A stretch of DNA of 11,122 bases from JAVWHX01 sp036639875 (GCA_036639875.1 JAVWHX010000067.1:1-11122), one strand, 5' to 3'. Shown: positions 1 to 6,019, counted from the first letter of the stretch. Notes: generated by a model from the letters alone, not told the origin. Translations and numbers: made by a program.

Positions 1-2
1 AT

Positions 3-98
3 ACAAGAGCTCCTGTACATACTAATGTTAATGGAATTGGTAGATATTATCTGATTGTTAATGATAGTCGACATTATAGATATCGTTTTTCACTTTGA
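3..98 (+). CDS. C-terminal end of an unidentified protein (partial)
   Basis: An open frame enters from the left edge and runs about 31 codons to a TGA at 96-98. The tail is rich in Tyr, Arg and Asn (it contains NGIGRYYLIVND and ends RYRFSL). The other two forward frames stop earlier, and a rho-independent terminator follows 20 bases after the stop, which is what the end of a real gene should look like. I do not recognise the family, and too little is present to assign a function. It could also be a chance open stretch. Confidence 0.4.
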   Translation, partial: TRAPVHTNVNGIGRYYLIVNDSRHYRYRFSL

Positions 99-118
99 TA
101 TTTTATAGGATGGATTAT

Positions 119-155
119 AATAGCATCCCTTGCAAACTTGTGTTGCTATTTTTTT
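119..155 (+). terminator. Rho-independent terminator after the partial CDS
   Basis: AATAGCA (119-125) is complementary to TGCTATT (144-150), followed directly by a T run to 155. The loop is long (18 bases), so the hairpin is only moderately strong. It ends the upstream partial gene and separates it from the HTH regulator. Confidence 0.6.
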
Positions 156-166
156 GTTATCAAATA

Positions 167-175
167 TGTTAATAT
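167..175 (+). promoter_or_regulatory. Possible extended -10 promoter for the HTH regulator
   Basis: TGT-TAATAT has the extended TGn element and a 4/6 match to TATAAT, placed 20 bases before the chosen ATG. No convincing -35 box is present. This is a weak call made on position and on the extended -10 style of other promoters here. Confidence 0.3.
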
Positions 176-194
176 ATATGCAGAGGTGAAGTTT

Positions 195-863
195 ATGAAT
201 ATAGGAAAACGTATAGAACAATATCGCAAAGGATTAAAACTATCACAAGAAGAACTTGCTGAGAAAATAAGTGTATCAAGACAAACAATAACAAAATGGG
301 AAACACAAGATGTTCTTCCTAATATAGAATATCTTATAGAACTAAGTAATATATTTGGAATTACAATAGATAAACTTGTTAAGGAAAATGATTGTCAAAA
401 TAATGTAATAGAGAATAGTGTATCTTCAAGTAACTTTATTGACTTCTTGGTTAAGGCTAAACAATCTACTTATTCTGCTAAGCAAGGAAGGGTAGAATCA
501 ACACGATTAGATTCTCATGATTATATGTATGAAGATGGAGAATATAAATATCATGATACTTTTGTTGGCTCAGAAATGTTTGCTGGTGAAGAAACAGTTT
601 ATAAAAATGATATTGCTATATATTCAATGAATTATTATGGTAGAGTTATTGATGATTTGTTTTCAGGAGACTTTCTAAAGGAAGCGTTATTGAATGTTAG
701 TGTTGATATGCCATATAGAGGACCGATATTTTATAAGAATGGAAATTACACATATACAATGCAAGTAACGGGTGATTATACTTTCTTTAATGGTAGAGAA
801 GATATTTATTATAATGAAATAAAAATATATGAATGTGTATTTCATGGAGGAGTGCTTAAATAA
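195..863 (+). CDS. XRE-family HTH transcriptional regulator with DUF5680-like C-terminal domain
   Basis: A 222-residue DNA-binding regulator. Residues about 5-61 form a classic Cro/C1-type helix-turn-helix: IGKRIEQYRK, then LSQEELAEKISVSRQTITKW, then the P-x-x-xxL-x-x-L-x-x-xF-x-x-xxD pattern. After a short linker, residues about 81-219 match what I remember of DUF5680 (FLVKAKxSTY, then NYYGRV, FSGDFLKEAL, PYRGP, ending YECVFHGG), a domain found behind such HTH modules in Firmicutes and presumed to sense an unknown ligand. The start at 195 was chosen because AGAGGTGA (182-189) sits at proper distance; an upstream in-frame start at 138 would lie in the preceding terminator. The gene is monocistronic: terminators lie on both sides. 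The regulated target is unknown. Confidence 0.88.
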   Translation: MNIGKRIEQYRKGLKLSQEELAEKISVSRQTITKWETQDVLPNIEYLIELSNIFGITIDKLVKENDCQNNVIENSVSSSNFIDFLVKAKQSTYSAKQGRVESTRLDSHDYMYEDGEYKYHDTFVGSEMFAGEETVYKNDIAIYSMNYYGRVIDDLFSGDFLKEALLNVSVDMPYRGPIFYKNGNYTYTMQVTGDYTFFNGREDIYYNEIKIYECVFHGGVLK

Positions 864-877
864 GTGCTCTTTTTTTA
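850..877 (+). terminator. Terminator overlapping the stop codon of the HTH regulator
   Basis: GAGTGCTT (850-857) pairs with AAGTGCTC (862-869) through eight base pairs including two G-U wobbles, with a four-base loop, followed by T870-877. The TAA stop (861-863) lies at the loop/3' arm junction. Confidence 0.75.
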
Positions 878-966
878 TTTGATTGTTGGATAAGTTACTT
901 TGTTTAAAATAATCTAAAATCTTAAATAAAAACTCATTTGTTTTCATAGCATATCGTAGTACTTCT

Positions 967-975
967 TGATATAAT
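967..975 (+). promoter_or_regulatory. Extended -10 promoter for the small acidic protein
   Basis: TGA-TATAAT is a perfect extended -10 element. No good -35 is visible 16-18 bases upstream, which extended -10 promoters can tolerate. Transcription would start near 982, just ahead of the AGGAGGT ribosome binding site at 986-992. The intervening stretch 878-966 shows no gene. Confidence 0.6.
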
Positions 976-998
976 AAAAATATGTAGGAGGTATTCTT

Positions 999-1280
999 AT
1001 GAACATGAATGATTCGGAATATAGAGAAAGACAAGAAATAATTGCAGAAATACAAAGTTTATATCAAGATGTATTTGATATGGAAAAAAATGATCTAGAA
1101 GATTTAACATTAGGTGAATTAAAAGATTATCTAGAAGAATTAAGTTCAAAAGGACCAATTATATCAAATGTTAAAACATTATTAGATGATGGACATATTG
1201 ATTATGATGGGTTAGAAGAAATGGAAATTGGTGAACTGTTAGAACTATTAGAAAGATTAGAAGATAATAATGATAAATAA
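999..1280 (+). CDS. Small, strongly acidic helical protein of unknown function
   Basis: A 93-residue protein I do not recognise. It is preceded by a perfect AGGAGGT (986-992) six bases before the ATG and an extended -10 promoter, so it is very probably translated. About 30% of residues are Asp or Glu and I estimate a net charge near -20. It has no Cys, no signal peptide and no membrane segment, and is predicted mainly helical. Two segments, residues 33-48 and 72-87, share the pattern L-E-x4-G-E-L-x3-L-E-x-L, an internal repeat. Basic residues are spread out, so it does not look like a DNA-binding protein. No terminator separates it from the superoxide reductase 71 bases downstream, so the two may be co-transcribed. 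A helical protein-interaction role is only a guess. Confidence 0.8.
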   Translation: MNMNDSEYRERQEIIAEIQSLYQDVFDMEKNDLEDLTLGELKDYLEELSSKGPIISNVKTLLDDGHIDYDGLEEMEIGELLELLERLEDNNDK

Positions 1281-1313
1281 TGGTGCATATGATTAGCGTA
1301 ACGTATTTAATGA

Positions 1314-1322
1314 TGTTAATAT
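1314..1322 (+). promoter_or_regulatory. Possible extended -10 promoter for desulfoferrodoxin
   Basis: TGT-TAATAT lies 30 bases before the start codon. The 14-mer ATGTTAATATATAT here (1313-1326) is identical to that in front of the HTH regulator (166-179), but in sequence this AT-rich such a repeat can arise by chance. There is no clear -35 box. Confidence 0.3.
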
Positions 1323-1351
1323 ATATTCATAGAATATAGGAGGAAATGAAT

Positions 1352-1732
1352 ATGAAATTATACAGATGTGCGCATTGTGGTAATATTATTGAGAAAGTGA
1401 TTGATAAAGGTGTTCCAGTTATGTGTTGTGGTGAAGCTATGCAAGAAATCGTTGCAAACACAACAGAAGCAGCATTAGAAAAACACGTTCCTGTTTTATC
1501 AATTGAGAATGGTGTTTTAACTGCTAAAGTAGGGGAAGTTGCTCATCCAATGACTGATGAACATTACATTACTACAATTATTGCAGTTGTAGGTAATCAA
1601 ACATTACGTGCTGATTTAACACCTACTGATCAACCAATTGCTTATTTTGCATTAGGTGATTATAAGGGAAATGTTGAAGTTTTTGAATATTGTAACCTTC
1701 ATGGGTTATGGAAAGCTGAAATTAATGTATAA
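1352..1732 (+). CDS. dfx: Superoxide reductase, two-iron desulfoferrodoxin type
   Basis: A 126-residue cytoplasmic enzyme that reduces superoxide to hydrogen peroxide without making oxygen, typical of anaerobes. Residues 1-36 are a desulforedoxin domain with its four iron-binding cysteines (C6, C9, C25, C26; pattern CxxC...CC). The catalytic domain has all five ligands of the square-pyramidal iron site: H45, H65, H71, C114 and H117 (motifs EKHVP, HPM, EHY, CNLHG). The Glu and Lys next to the first His (E43, K44), known to help catalysis, are present. The start at 1352 was chosen over the ATG at 1346 because AGGAGG (1338-1343) is eight bases from 1352 but only two from 1346, and family members begin MxxYRCxxCGN. 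A terminator follows at once. Electrons usually come from rubredoxin; no rubredoxin gene is in the window. Confidence 0.95.
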   Translation: MKLYRCAHCGNIIEKVIDKGVPVMCCGEAMQEIVANTTEAALEKHVPVLSIENGVLTAKVGEVAHPMTDEHYITTIIAVVGNQTLRADLTPTDQPIAYFALGDYKGNVEVFEYCNLHGLWKAEINV

Positions 1733-1755
1733 AAACAGAGAAATCTGTTTTTTTT
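1731..1755 (+). terminator. Rho-independent terminator after desulfoferrodoxin
   Basis: AAAAACAGA (1731-1739) pairs with TCTGTTTTT (1744-1752) across a GAAA tetraloop (1740-1743), with T run to 1755. The left arm begins inside the TAA stop codon (1730-1732). Confidence 0.85.
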
Positions 1756-1777
1756 GTTTAATGTTTGATATTCTTCA

Positions 1778-1786
1778 TGGTATAAT
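1778..1786 (+). promoter_or_regulatory. Extended -10 promoter for the GGDEF-EAL gene
   Basis: TGG-TATAAT is a perfect extended -10. A TTGATA at 1765-1770 is only 10 bases away, too close to serve as the -35. The start codon is 32 bases downstream, leaving a very short leader. Confidence 0.65.
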
Positions 1787-1817
1787 ATATAAAAGATAAA
1801 AAAGGGAGCAGAATCTT

Positions 1818-3941
1818 ATGGAGATGGATTTATTAAAAAATATTCTTAATGGTTTGTCTGAACTTATTTATGTTTCTGATATTAAAACATATGAATTGTA
1901 TTATATGAATGATCAAGGAATGAAAGCTTTTGGTATTGATAAATTTCATGGTCAGAAATGTTATGAGCTTCTTCAAGGAAAAGATGCTCCTTGTGAGTTT
2001 TGTACTAATCATTTACTTTCAACTGATAAGTATTATACTTGGACAAGATTAAATCCTTTAACAGGAAAAACTTATTTATTAAAAGATAAGTTTGTTCATT
2101 GGGATGGGCATTTTTGTCGTATTGAAATGGCTTTTGATCAAGAGAATAGAATTAAAAGGGAAGAAGCTATCCAAGATTTATTGAATATGGAAACAGTCCT
2201 TGTTAAATGTATTACAGAATTACATCAGTCAACTGATATTTATGCAAGAGTTCAAGAAATGATTGAAATTGTAGGAAGATTTTTACAAGCAGATCGTACA
2301 TATGTTTTTTTAATAAAGGGAAATCATATGGATAATACTTTTGAATGGTGTAACGAAGGGGTTCAACCTGAAATTGATCATCTTCAAAATTTGGATGTTC
2401 ATTTGCTAGATCGTTGGATGGTGAATTTTGATAAAGGTGAATGTTTTGTGCTTGAAAATATTCAAGATATTGAAAAAACAAGTGATGAATATATAGTGTT
2501 GAACTCTCAAGGTATTCATTCGTTGATTGCTGCTCCATTAGAATCGGATGGAAAACTTATTGGCTATTTAGGGGTTGATAATCCTCCTAAAGATAAAATT
2601 GAAAAGATTTTGCCTTTCTTTACAACTTTGGGTTATTTCTTATCTTCTAGTATTGTCAAACATCGTAATGAAACAATGCTTCAACAAATGAGCTTCTATG
2701 ATTCATTAACTGGTTTATATAATCGTAATCGTTATATGGAAGATCTTTATAAGTTTGAACAAACTGATAATATTCAAATGGGAATCTTCTATATTGATAT
2801 GAATGGTTTAAAGGTTCTTAATGATACTTATGGACATTCACAAGGTGATAAAGCTTTAAAACAGATTGCTGATGTTTTAAAAGAAAACTTTGATAATGAA
2901 ATGCTTTATCGTTTAGGTGGAGATGAATTTGTAGTTTTCTATCATCATCAAAGTGAAGAGAATTTTTATAGAAAAGTGAATGTATTAAAGAATTCTTTTT
3001 TAGAACATCAATGTTCTATTGCGATGGGATATCAATATGTGACAAGTGGTCAAGATATTCAAAAAGCGATTAAAGAAGCAGATGAAATGATGTATGAGAA
3101 TAAAAAACAATATTATCGTAATAACCTTATGAAGAGATATCGTTATTATAATGATGAGTTTGTTGAATTCTTAAATCAAGATCATTTTATGAGATTGTTA
3201 GAAGAACATCGTTTTTCAATTTATCTTCAACCTAAGATGACAATTAAAGATAAAACTGTTCAAGGGGCTGAAGTATTGGTAAGATATCGTGATAAACATG
3301 ATCAATTGATAACACCAAATCAGTTTATACCATTATTGGAAAATTGTGGTTTTATGTATTTGTTGGATTTCTTTGTGATGGATAGAACGTGTCAAGTTAT
3401 TGGTGAATGGATTGAAAATGGATATTCTGTATATCCTGTTTCTATTAATCTTTCACATACGACTTTACATCATCCACATTTTATTGAATATTTACATGAT
3501 GTATGGAATCGTTATGCTCTATCAAAAGATTTAATTCAGTTTGAAATTTCTAGAAGTGCTGATTATGAATCTGTTGATGAAACATTAAGAATTGTACAAT
3601 CTATTAAAGATTCTGGTTTTCATATTATTATAGATGATTTTGGTTCTAATCAAGATAATATTTATTTATTCTCATCAGTTAACTTTGATGTTATGAAAAT
3701 TGATAGAGTCTTAATTCAAAAACTATTAGATAATAATAAGATATATGCTTTGATTTCTTCAATTGTTGAAATATGTCATAAGATGGGTGTTTCGATAGTT
3801 GCTAAGGGTGTAGAGAATACAGAATTGTTACATGCGATTGAAGAAATGGAAATTGATGAAATACAAGGATATTTATTTAGTGGACCTGTTTCACTAGATG
3901 AATTTACAGATAAATATATTGTAAAGAAGGAAAAGTCATAA
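1818..3941 (+). CDS. PAS-GAF-GGDEF-EAL protein: probable diguanylate cyclase with a degenerate EAL domain
   Basis: A 707-residue protein with no obvious membrane segment, so probably cytoplasmic. Domains in order: PAS-like sensor (about 5-105) carrying C48, C59, C62 and C100; helical linker; GAF (about 125-280); GGDEF (about 292-430); EAL (about 450-700). The cyclase site looks complete: D327 in IDMNG, N335, D344 and G367-F371 (GGDEF). The RxxD product-inhibition site that would precede it is absent. In the EAL domain E485 (EVL instead of EAL), N544, E576, D606, D607, K627 and Q683 are kept, but the Glu of the usual AEGVE motif is Lys (K663), the ELTE motif reads EISR, and the DFGxGYSS loop reads DFGSNQDN. 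It therefore probably makes cyclic di-GMP and cannot degrade it; the EAL half may bind nucleotide or regulate. AGGGAG (1803-1808) supports the start. Monocistronic. Confidence 0.92.
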   Translation: MEMDLLKNILNGLSELIYVSDIKTYELYYMNDQGMKAFGIDKFHGQKCYELLQGKDAPCEFCTNHLLSTDKYYTWTRLNPLTGKTYLLKDKFVHWDGHFCRIEMAFDQENRIKREEAIQDLLNMETVLVKCITELHQSTDIYARVQEMIEIVGRFLQADRTYVFLIKGNHMDNTFEWCNEGVQPEIDHLQNLDVHLLDRWMVNFDKGECFVLENIQDIEKTSDEYIVLNSQGIHSLIAAPLESDGKLIGYLGVDNPPKDKIEKILPFFTTLGYFLSSSIVKHRNETMLQQMSFYDSLTGLYNRNRYMEDLYKFEQTDNIQMGIFYIDMNGLKVLNDTYGHSQGDKALKQIADVLKENFDNEMLYRLGGDEFVVFYHHQSEENFYRKVNVLKNSFLEHQCSIAMGYQYVTSGQDIQKAIKEADEMMYENKKQYYRNNLMKRYRYYNDEFVEFLNQDHFMRLLEEHRFSIYLQPKMTIKDKTVQGAEVLVRYRDKHDQLITPNQFIPLLENCGFMYLLDFFVMDRTCQVIGEWIENGYSVYPVSINLSHTTLHHPHFIEYLHDVWNRYALSKDLIQFEISRSADYESVDETLRIVQSIKDSGFHIIIDDFGSNQDNIYLFSSVNFDVMKIDRVLIQKLLDNNKIYALISSIVEICHKMGVSIVAKGVENTELLHAIEEMEIDEIQGYLFSGPVSLDEFTDKYIVKKEKS

Positions 3942-3954
3942 GACTTTTCTTTTC
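3927..3954 (+). terminator. Terminator overlapping the stop codon of the GGDEF-EAL gene
   Basis: AAGGAAAAGTC (3927-3937) pairs with GACTTTTCTTT (3942-3952, one G-U), with the loop holding the TAA stop (3939-3941). The T tract is interrupted by C, so efficiency may be partial. Confidence 0.6.
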
Positions 3955-4004
3955 TTAAGAATAATTTGATAATAAAAGTAAAGAATGAAAAAAGAGGTGT
4001 TGAT

Positions 4005-4370
4005 ATGAAGTCAATAAAAGCGTTACTAGCTAGTTTGTTTTTAACAGGATGTTCTTCTCAAGGTTATCAAACAATCCCTGCTGATCAAGCCAAAACAATG
4101 ATAGAAGAGAATCAAGTTGTTATCATTGATGTAAGAGAAGAAGATGAATATAATCAAGGTCATATTCAGAATGCTATTTTAATTCCATTATCTACAATTG
4201 ATAAAGATAATGAACTCTTACCTGATAAAGAAGAAACAATTTTAGTTTATTGTCGTAGTGGGAATCGCAGTGCAAAAGCATCAAAGAAGTTAGTTGATTT
4301 AGGTTATCAAAATATCTATGATTTTGGTGGGATTATAAATTGGCCTTATGATATCACAAAAGAAGAATAA
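4005..4370 (+). CDS. Single-domain rhodanese lipoprotein
   Basis: A 121-residue protein. The N-terminus is a short lipoprotein signal peptide (K2/K5, hydrophobic 6-13, lipobox LTGC with C16), so the mature protein is expected to be lipid-anchored on the outer face of the membrane. Residues about 22-118 are a rhodanese domain: DVRE at 42-45, GHI at 52-54, and the active-site loop C83-R-S-G-N-R88 with the catalytic cysteine, then the C-terminal FGGIINWP. Rhodaneses carry sulfur as a persulfide on that cysteine; the physiological donor and acceptor here are unknown. The start at 4005 was chosen because AGAGGTG (3993-3999) is five bases away and this gives a proper signal peptide; the longer form from 3966 would add 13 charged residues. 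The next gene starts 42 bases later with no U-tract terminator between, so co-transcription with the second superoxide reductase is likely. Confidence 0.9.
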   Translation: MKSIKALLASLFLTGCSSQGYQTIPADQAKTMIEENQVVIIDVREEDEYNQGHIQNAILIPLSTIDKDNELLPDKEETILVYCRSGNRSAKASKKLVDLGYQNIYDFGGIINWPYDITKEE

Positions 4371-4371
4371 A

Positions 4372-4397
4372 ATTCATTTCTTTTTCCCATAATGAAT
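4372..4397 (+). repeat. Inverted repeat before the second superoxide reductase gene
   Basis: ATTCATT (4372-4378) is complementary to AATGAAT (4391-4397) with a 12-base spacer, ending just before the GGAG ribosome binding site (4401-4404). No T run follows, so it is not a terminator. It may be an operator or an mRNA hairpin, or chance in AT-rich DNA. Confidence 0.3.
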
Positions 4398-4412
4398 AAA
4401 GGAGATGAGAAA

Positions 4413-4772
4413 ATGAATTTCTATAAGAATCAAAAAGATAACTTCTTTATTCAACTAGATAATGATGAATACAAAGATGACCAATTATTAAGGGTGTTGG
4501 TTGAAAAACATGAAGGTGATGAAACCAAACATCAACCTATCATTACTCATGAGAATACAAAAGTAAAAGTTAAAATTGGTGATATTATGCATCCAATGAC
4601 TGCTGAACATCATATTACAATGATTTTCTTAAAAACAACCCAAGGTGGACAATATAAAATGTTATCTTATTTAGAAACACCTATAGTTACTTTTGAATTA
4701 TCTGAAGATGATGAACCATTAGAGGTTTATGGTTATTGTAACTTACATGGTATATGGAAAGAAGTTCTATGA
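4413..4772 (+). CDS. Superoxide reductase paralogue lacking the cysteine iron centre
   Basis: A 119-residue protein of the desulfoferrodoxin/neelaredoxin family. The C-terminal catalytic domain keeps all five iron ligands: H40 (KHQP), H60 (HPM), H66 (EHH), C109 and H112 (CNLHG). The Lys beside the first His is kept (K39), but the usual Glu before it is Thr (T38). The N-terminal 38 residues still begin in the family style (MNFYKN compared with MKLYRC in the 1352-1732 protein), but both CxxC cysteines and the later CC pair are gone, so no second iron site can form. This resembles the class III form. It should reduce superoxide at the remaining iron, with an altered electron-entry route. The start at 4413 is set by GGAGAT at 4401-4406. 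It lies directly behind the rhodanese lipoprotein gene, probably in one transcript. Confidence 0.9.
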   Translation: MNFYKNQKDNFFIQLDNDEYKDDQLLRVLVEKHEGDETKHQPIITHENTKVKVKIGDIMHPMTAEHHITMIFLKTTQGGQYKMLSYLETPIVTFELSEDDEPLEVYGYCNLHGIWKEVL

Positions 4773-4796
4773 ACATACTCTTGTATGTTCTTTTTT
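4771..4796 (+). terminator. Terminator at the stop codon of the second superoxide reductase
   Basis: GAACATAC (4771-4778) pairs perfectly with GTATGTTC (4783-4790) over a four-base loop, followed by T4791-4796. The hairpin starts inside the TGA stop (4770-4772). Confidence 0.88.
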
Positions 4797-4808
4797 ATAT
4801 GTTAGAAT
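4781..4808 (+). promoter_or_regulatory. Possible promoter for the GNAT-xpt operon, overlapping the terminator
   Basis: TGT-TAGAAT (4800-4808) is an extended -10 with a 5/6 core. TTGTAT (4781-4786) is a weak -35 (3/6) at 16-base spacing, and it lies in the 3' arm of the preceding terminator. Transcription would start near 4815, leaving almost no leader before the AGGAGG at 4815-4820. Confidence 0.4.
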
Positions 4809-4827
4809 AGATTCAGGAGGTCAATTT

Positions 4828-5349
4828 ATGGAAAGAATCACAGAAATAAAAGATTTAGATGCAGTTTATGAAATATTTATCGAAGCTTTTCCACCTGCTG
4901 AACTTCGTCTATATGAAGTTATGAAACAATTATATGTTGAAGAATTATTAAAGATTTATGTAGTTAAACAAGACAATCAAATTGTTGGAGCTATCTCTTT
5001 ATGGGAATTGGATCAGTTTATTTATGTAGAACATTTTGCAGTATCATCTTCGTTAAGAGGTCAAGGTTTAGGAAGTTACTTCTTAAAAGAAGTCAAATCA
5101 CTTTATCCTCAATATCAAATTGTTTTAGAGGTTGAAGAGCCTATACAAGAAATAGAAAAAAGACGTGTTGAATTTTATCAAAGAAATGATTTTGTATTCA
5201 ATTCATTTGGTTATATTCAACCACCTTTTAGAGAAAATGTAGAAGATGTTTATCTGGTATTAATGACATATCCTGCTGCTATTAATCAAGAACAATTTCT
5301 ACATATAAAAGAACAATTATTTAAAAAAGTCTATTTAGTCAAAGATTAA
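4828..5349 (+). CDS. GNAT-family N-acetyltransferase
   Basis: A 173-residue protein with the acetyl-CoA N-acetyltransferase fold. Motif A is clear at residues 72-86, with the pyrophosphate-binding RGQGLGS loop at 77-83 following the beta strand IYVEHFAV. A likely motif B helix is EFYQRNDF (115-122). The acceptor substrate cannot be told from sequence; small-molecule and protein amines are both possible. The start at 4828 is supported by AGGAGG (4815-4820) seven bases away; upstream in-frame codons belong to the previous gene and terminator. Its TAA overlaps the AAGGAG ribosome binding site of xpt, so the two are one operon and probably translationally coupled. That linkage does not by itself imply a purine role. 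Confidence 0.87.
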   Translation: MERITEIKDLDAVYEIFIEAFPPAELRLYEVMKQLYVEELLKIYVVKQDNQIVGAISLWELDQFIYVEHFAVSSSLRGQGLGSYFLKEVKSLYPQYQIVLEVEEPIQEIEKRRVEFYQRNDFVFNSFGYIQPPFRENVEDVYLVLMTYPAAINQEQFLHIKEQLFKKVYLVKD

Positions 5350-5357
5350 GGAGTTAT

Positions 5358-5942
5358 ATGAAATCATTAGAACAAAAGATTATTAAAGAAGGTATTGTTA
5401 AAGAAGGAAATGTATTAAAAGTAGATAATTTCTTAAATCATCAAATAGATGTTGCATTCTTAGATGAAATGGGAAAAGAATTTAAACAAAAATTTATCAA
5501 TCATAAAATCACAAAAATATTAACAATTGAAGCAAGTGGTATTGGTGTTGCAGTCATGGTCGCAAGACATTTCAATAATGTTCCAGTTGTCTTTGCTAAA
5601 AAATCTAAAACATCAAATATATCATCATCTTTATATCATACACGTGTTGATTCTTATACACATCAAAAGACTAACGATGTTGTTGTTTCAAAACAATATT
5701 TAAATAAAGAAGATCATATTTTAATTATTGATGATTTCTTAGCCAATGGTTGTGCAATCCTTGGTTTAATAGATTTGGTTAAACAAGCTGATGCTATTAT
5801 TGAAGGGGTTGGAATTGTCATTGAAAAGGGTTATCAAACAGGTGGTCAAACGATTAGAGAATTAGGTTATCATTTAGAATCACTGGCAATTATTGAAAGT
5901 ATGAATGATCAAACAGGTGAAATTATATTTAGAAGTGAATAA
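5358..5942 (+). CDS. xpt: Xanthine phosphoribosyltransferase
   Basis: A 194-residue protein, the same length as Bacillus subtilis Xpt. It converts xanthine and PRPP to XMP in purine salvage, in the cytoplasm. Family hallmarks are EASGIG (58-63, phosphate-binding turn), PVVFAKK (76-82), the PRPP-binding segment ILIIDDFLANG (121-131), and GIVIEKGYQ (152-160). The residue after ANG is Cys rather than the Gln I recall in B. subtilis, a mild substitution. AAGGAG (5348-5353), only four bases from the ATG, overlaps the stop of the GNAT gene, indicating a shared transcript. The purine riboswitch that often precedes xpt is not present in front of this operon. No strong terminator follows before the ABC-F leader, so the attenuator there may also end xpt transcripts. 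Confidence 0.95.
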   Translation: MKSLEQKIIKEGIVKEGNVLKVDNFLNHQIDVAFLDEMGKEFKQKFINHKITKILTIEASGIGVAVMVARHFNNVPVVFAKKSKTSNISSSLYHTRVDSYTHQKTNDVVVSKQYLNKEDHILIIDDFLANGCAILGLIDLVKQADAIIEGVGIVIEKGYQTGGQTIRELGYHLESLAIIESMNDQTGEIIFRSE

Positions 5943-5948
5943 AATAAA

Positions 5949-5976
5949 TTGTTATTTAATAAAATAATGATATAAT
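5949..5976 (+). promoter_or_regulatory. Promoter of the ABC-F leader
   Basis: TTGTTA (5949-5954, 4/6) is followed after 16 bases by TATAAT (5971-5976) with an extended TG at 5968-5969. Transcription should start around 5983. This leaves a leader of about 180 bases before the ABC-F start codon. Confidence 0.78.
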
Positions 5977-5998
5977 AAAAAAGAAATGAGGTGGAAGG

Positions 5999-6019
5999 AT
6001 GTATACAATTTCTTGCTAA
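5999..6019 (+). CDS. Six-codon upstream ORF (leader peptide MYTISC)
   Basis: ATG at 5999 follows a GAGGTGG ribosome binding site (5988-5994) and reads M-Y-T-I-S-C then TAA. Its last three sense codons (6008-6016) are the strand that pairs with 6061-6069 in the leader RNA. A ribosome paused on this ORF would block that pairing. Very short upstream ORFs are known in leaders of ABC-F and erm resistance genes; the assignment here rests on position, ribosome binding site and base pairing, not on peptide similarity. Confidence 0.62.
   Translation: MYTISC

Noticed and set aside
687..1055. Minus-strand open frame of 122 codons
   Set aside because: It overlaps the HTH gene, a terminator and the next gene's promoter and start, and its product is rich in Ile, Phe and Tyr with no recognisable pattern. 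It is a shadow of AT-rich DNA.
166..1326. Identical 14-mer ATGTTAATATATAT before the HTH gene and before desulfoferrodoxin
   Set aside because: In DNA this AT-rich, a repeat of that length is expected about once or twice by chance in 11 kb, so shared control is not supported.
1281..1351. Search for a PerR or Fur operator before desulfoferrodoxin
   Set aside because: Only weak palindromes such as TTAATGATGTTAA are present; they do not match the known 15-base PerR or Fur boxes well enough to call.
2212..2538. Minus-strand open frame inside the GGDEF-EAL gene
   Set aside because: It lies entirely opposite a clearly recognised GAF domain and has no ribosome binding site support.
5943..5960. Possible terminator right after xpt
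   Set aside because: Only a short A/T-only hairpin (AAATAA with TTATTT) can be drawn and there is no T run; the sequence serves as the ABC-F leader promoter instead.
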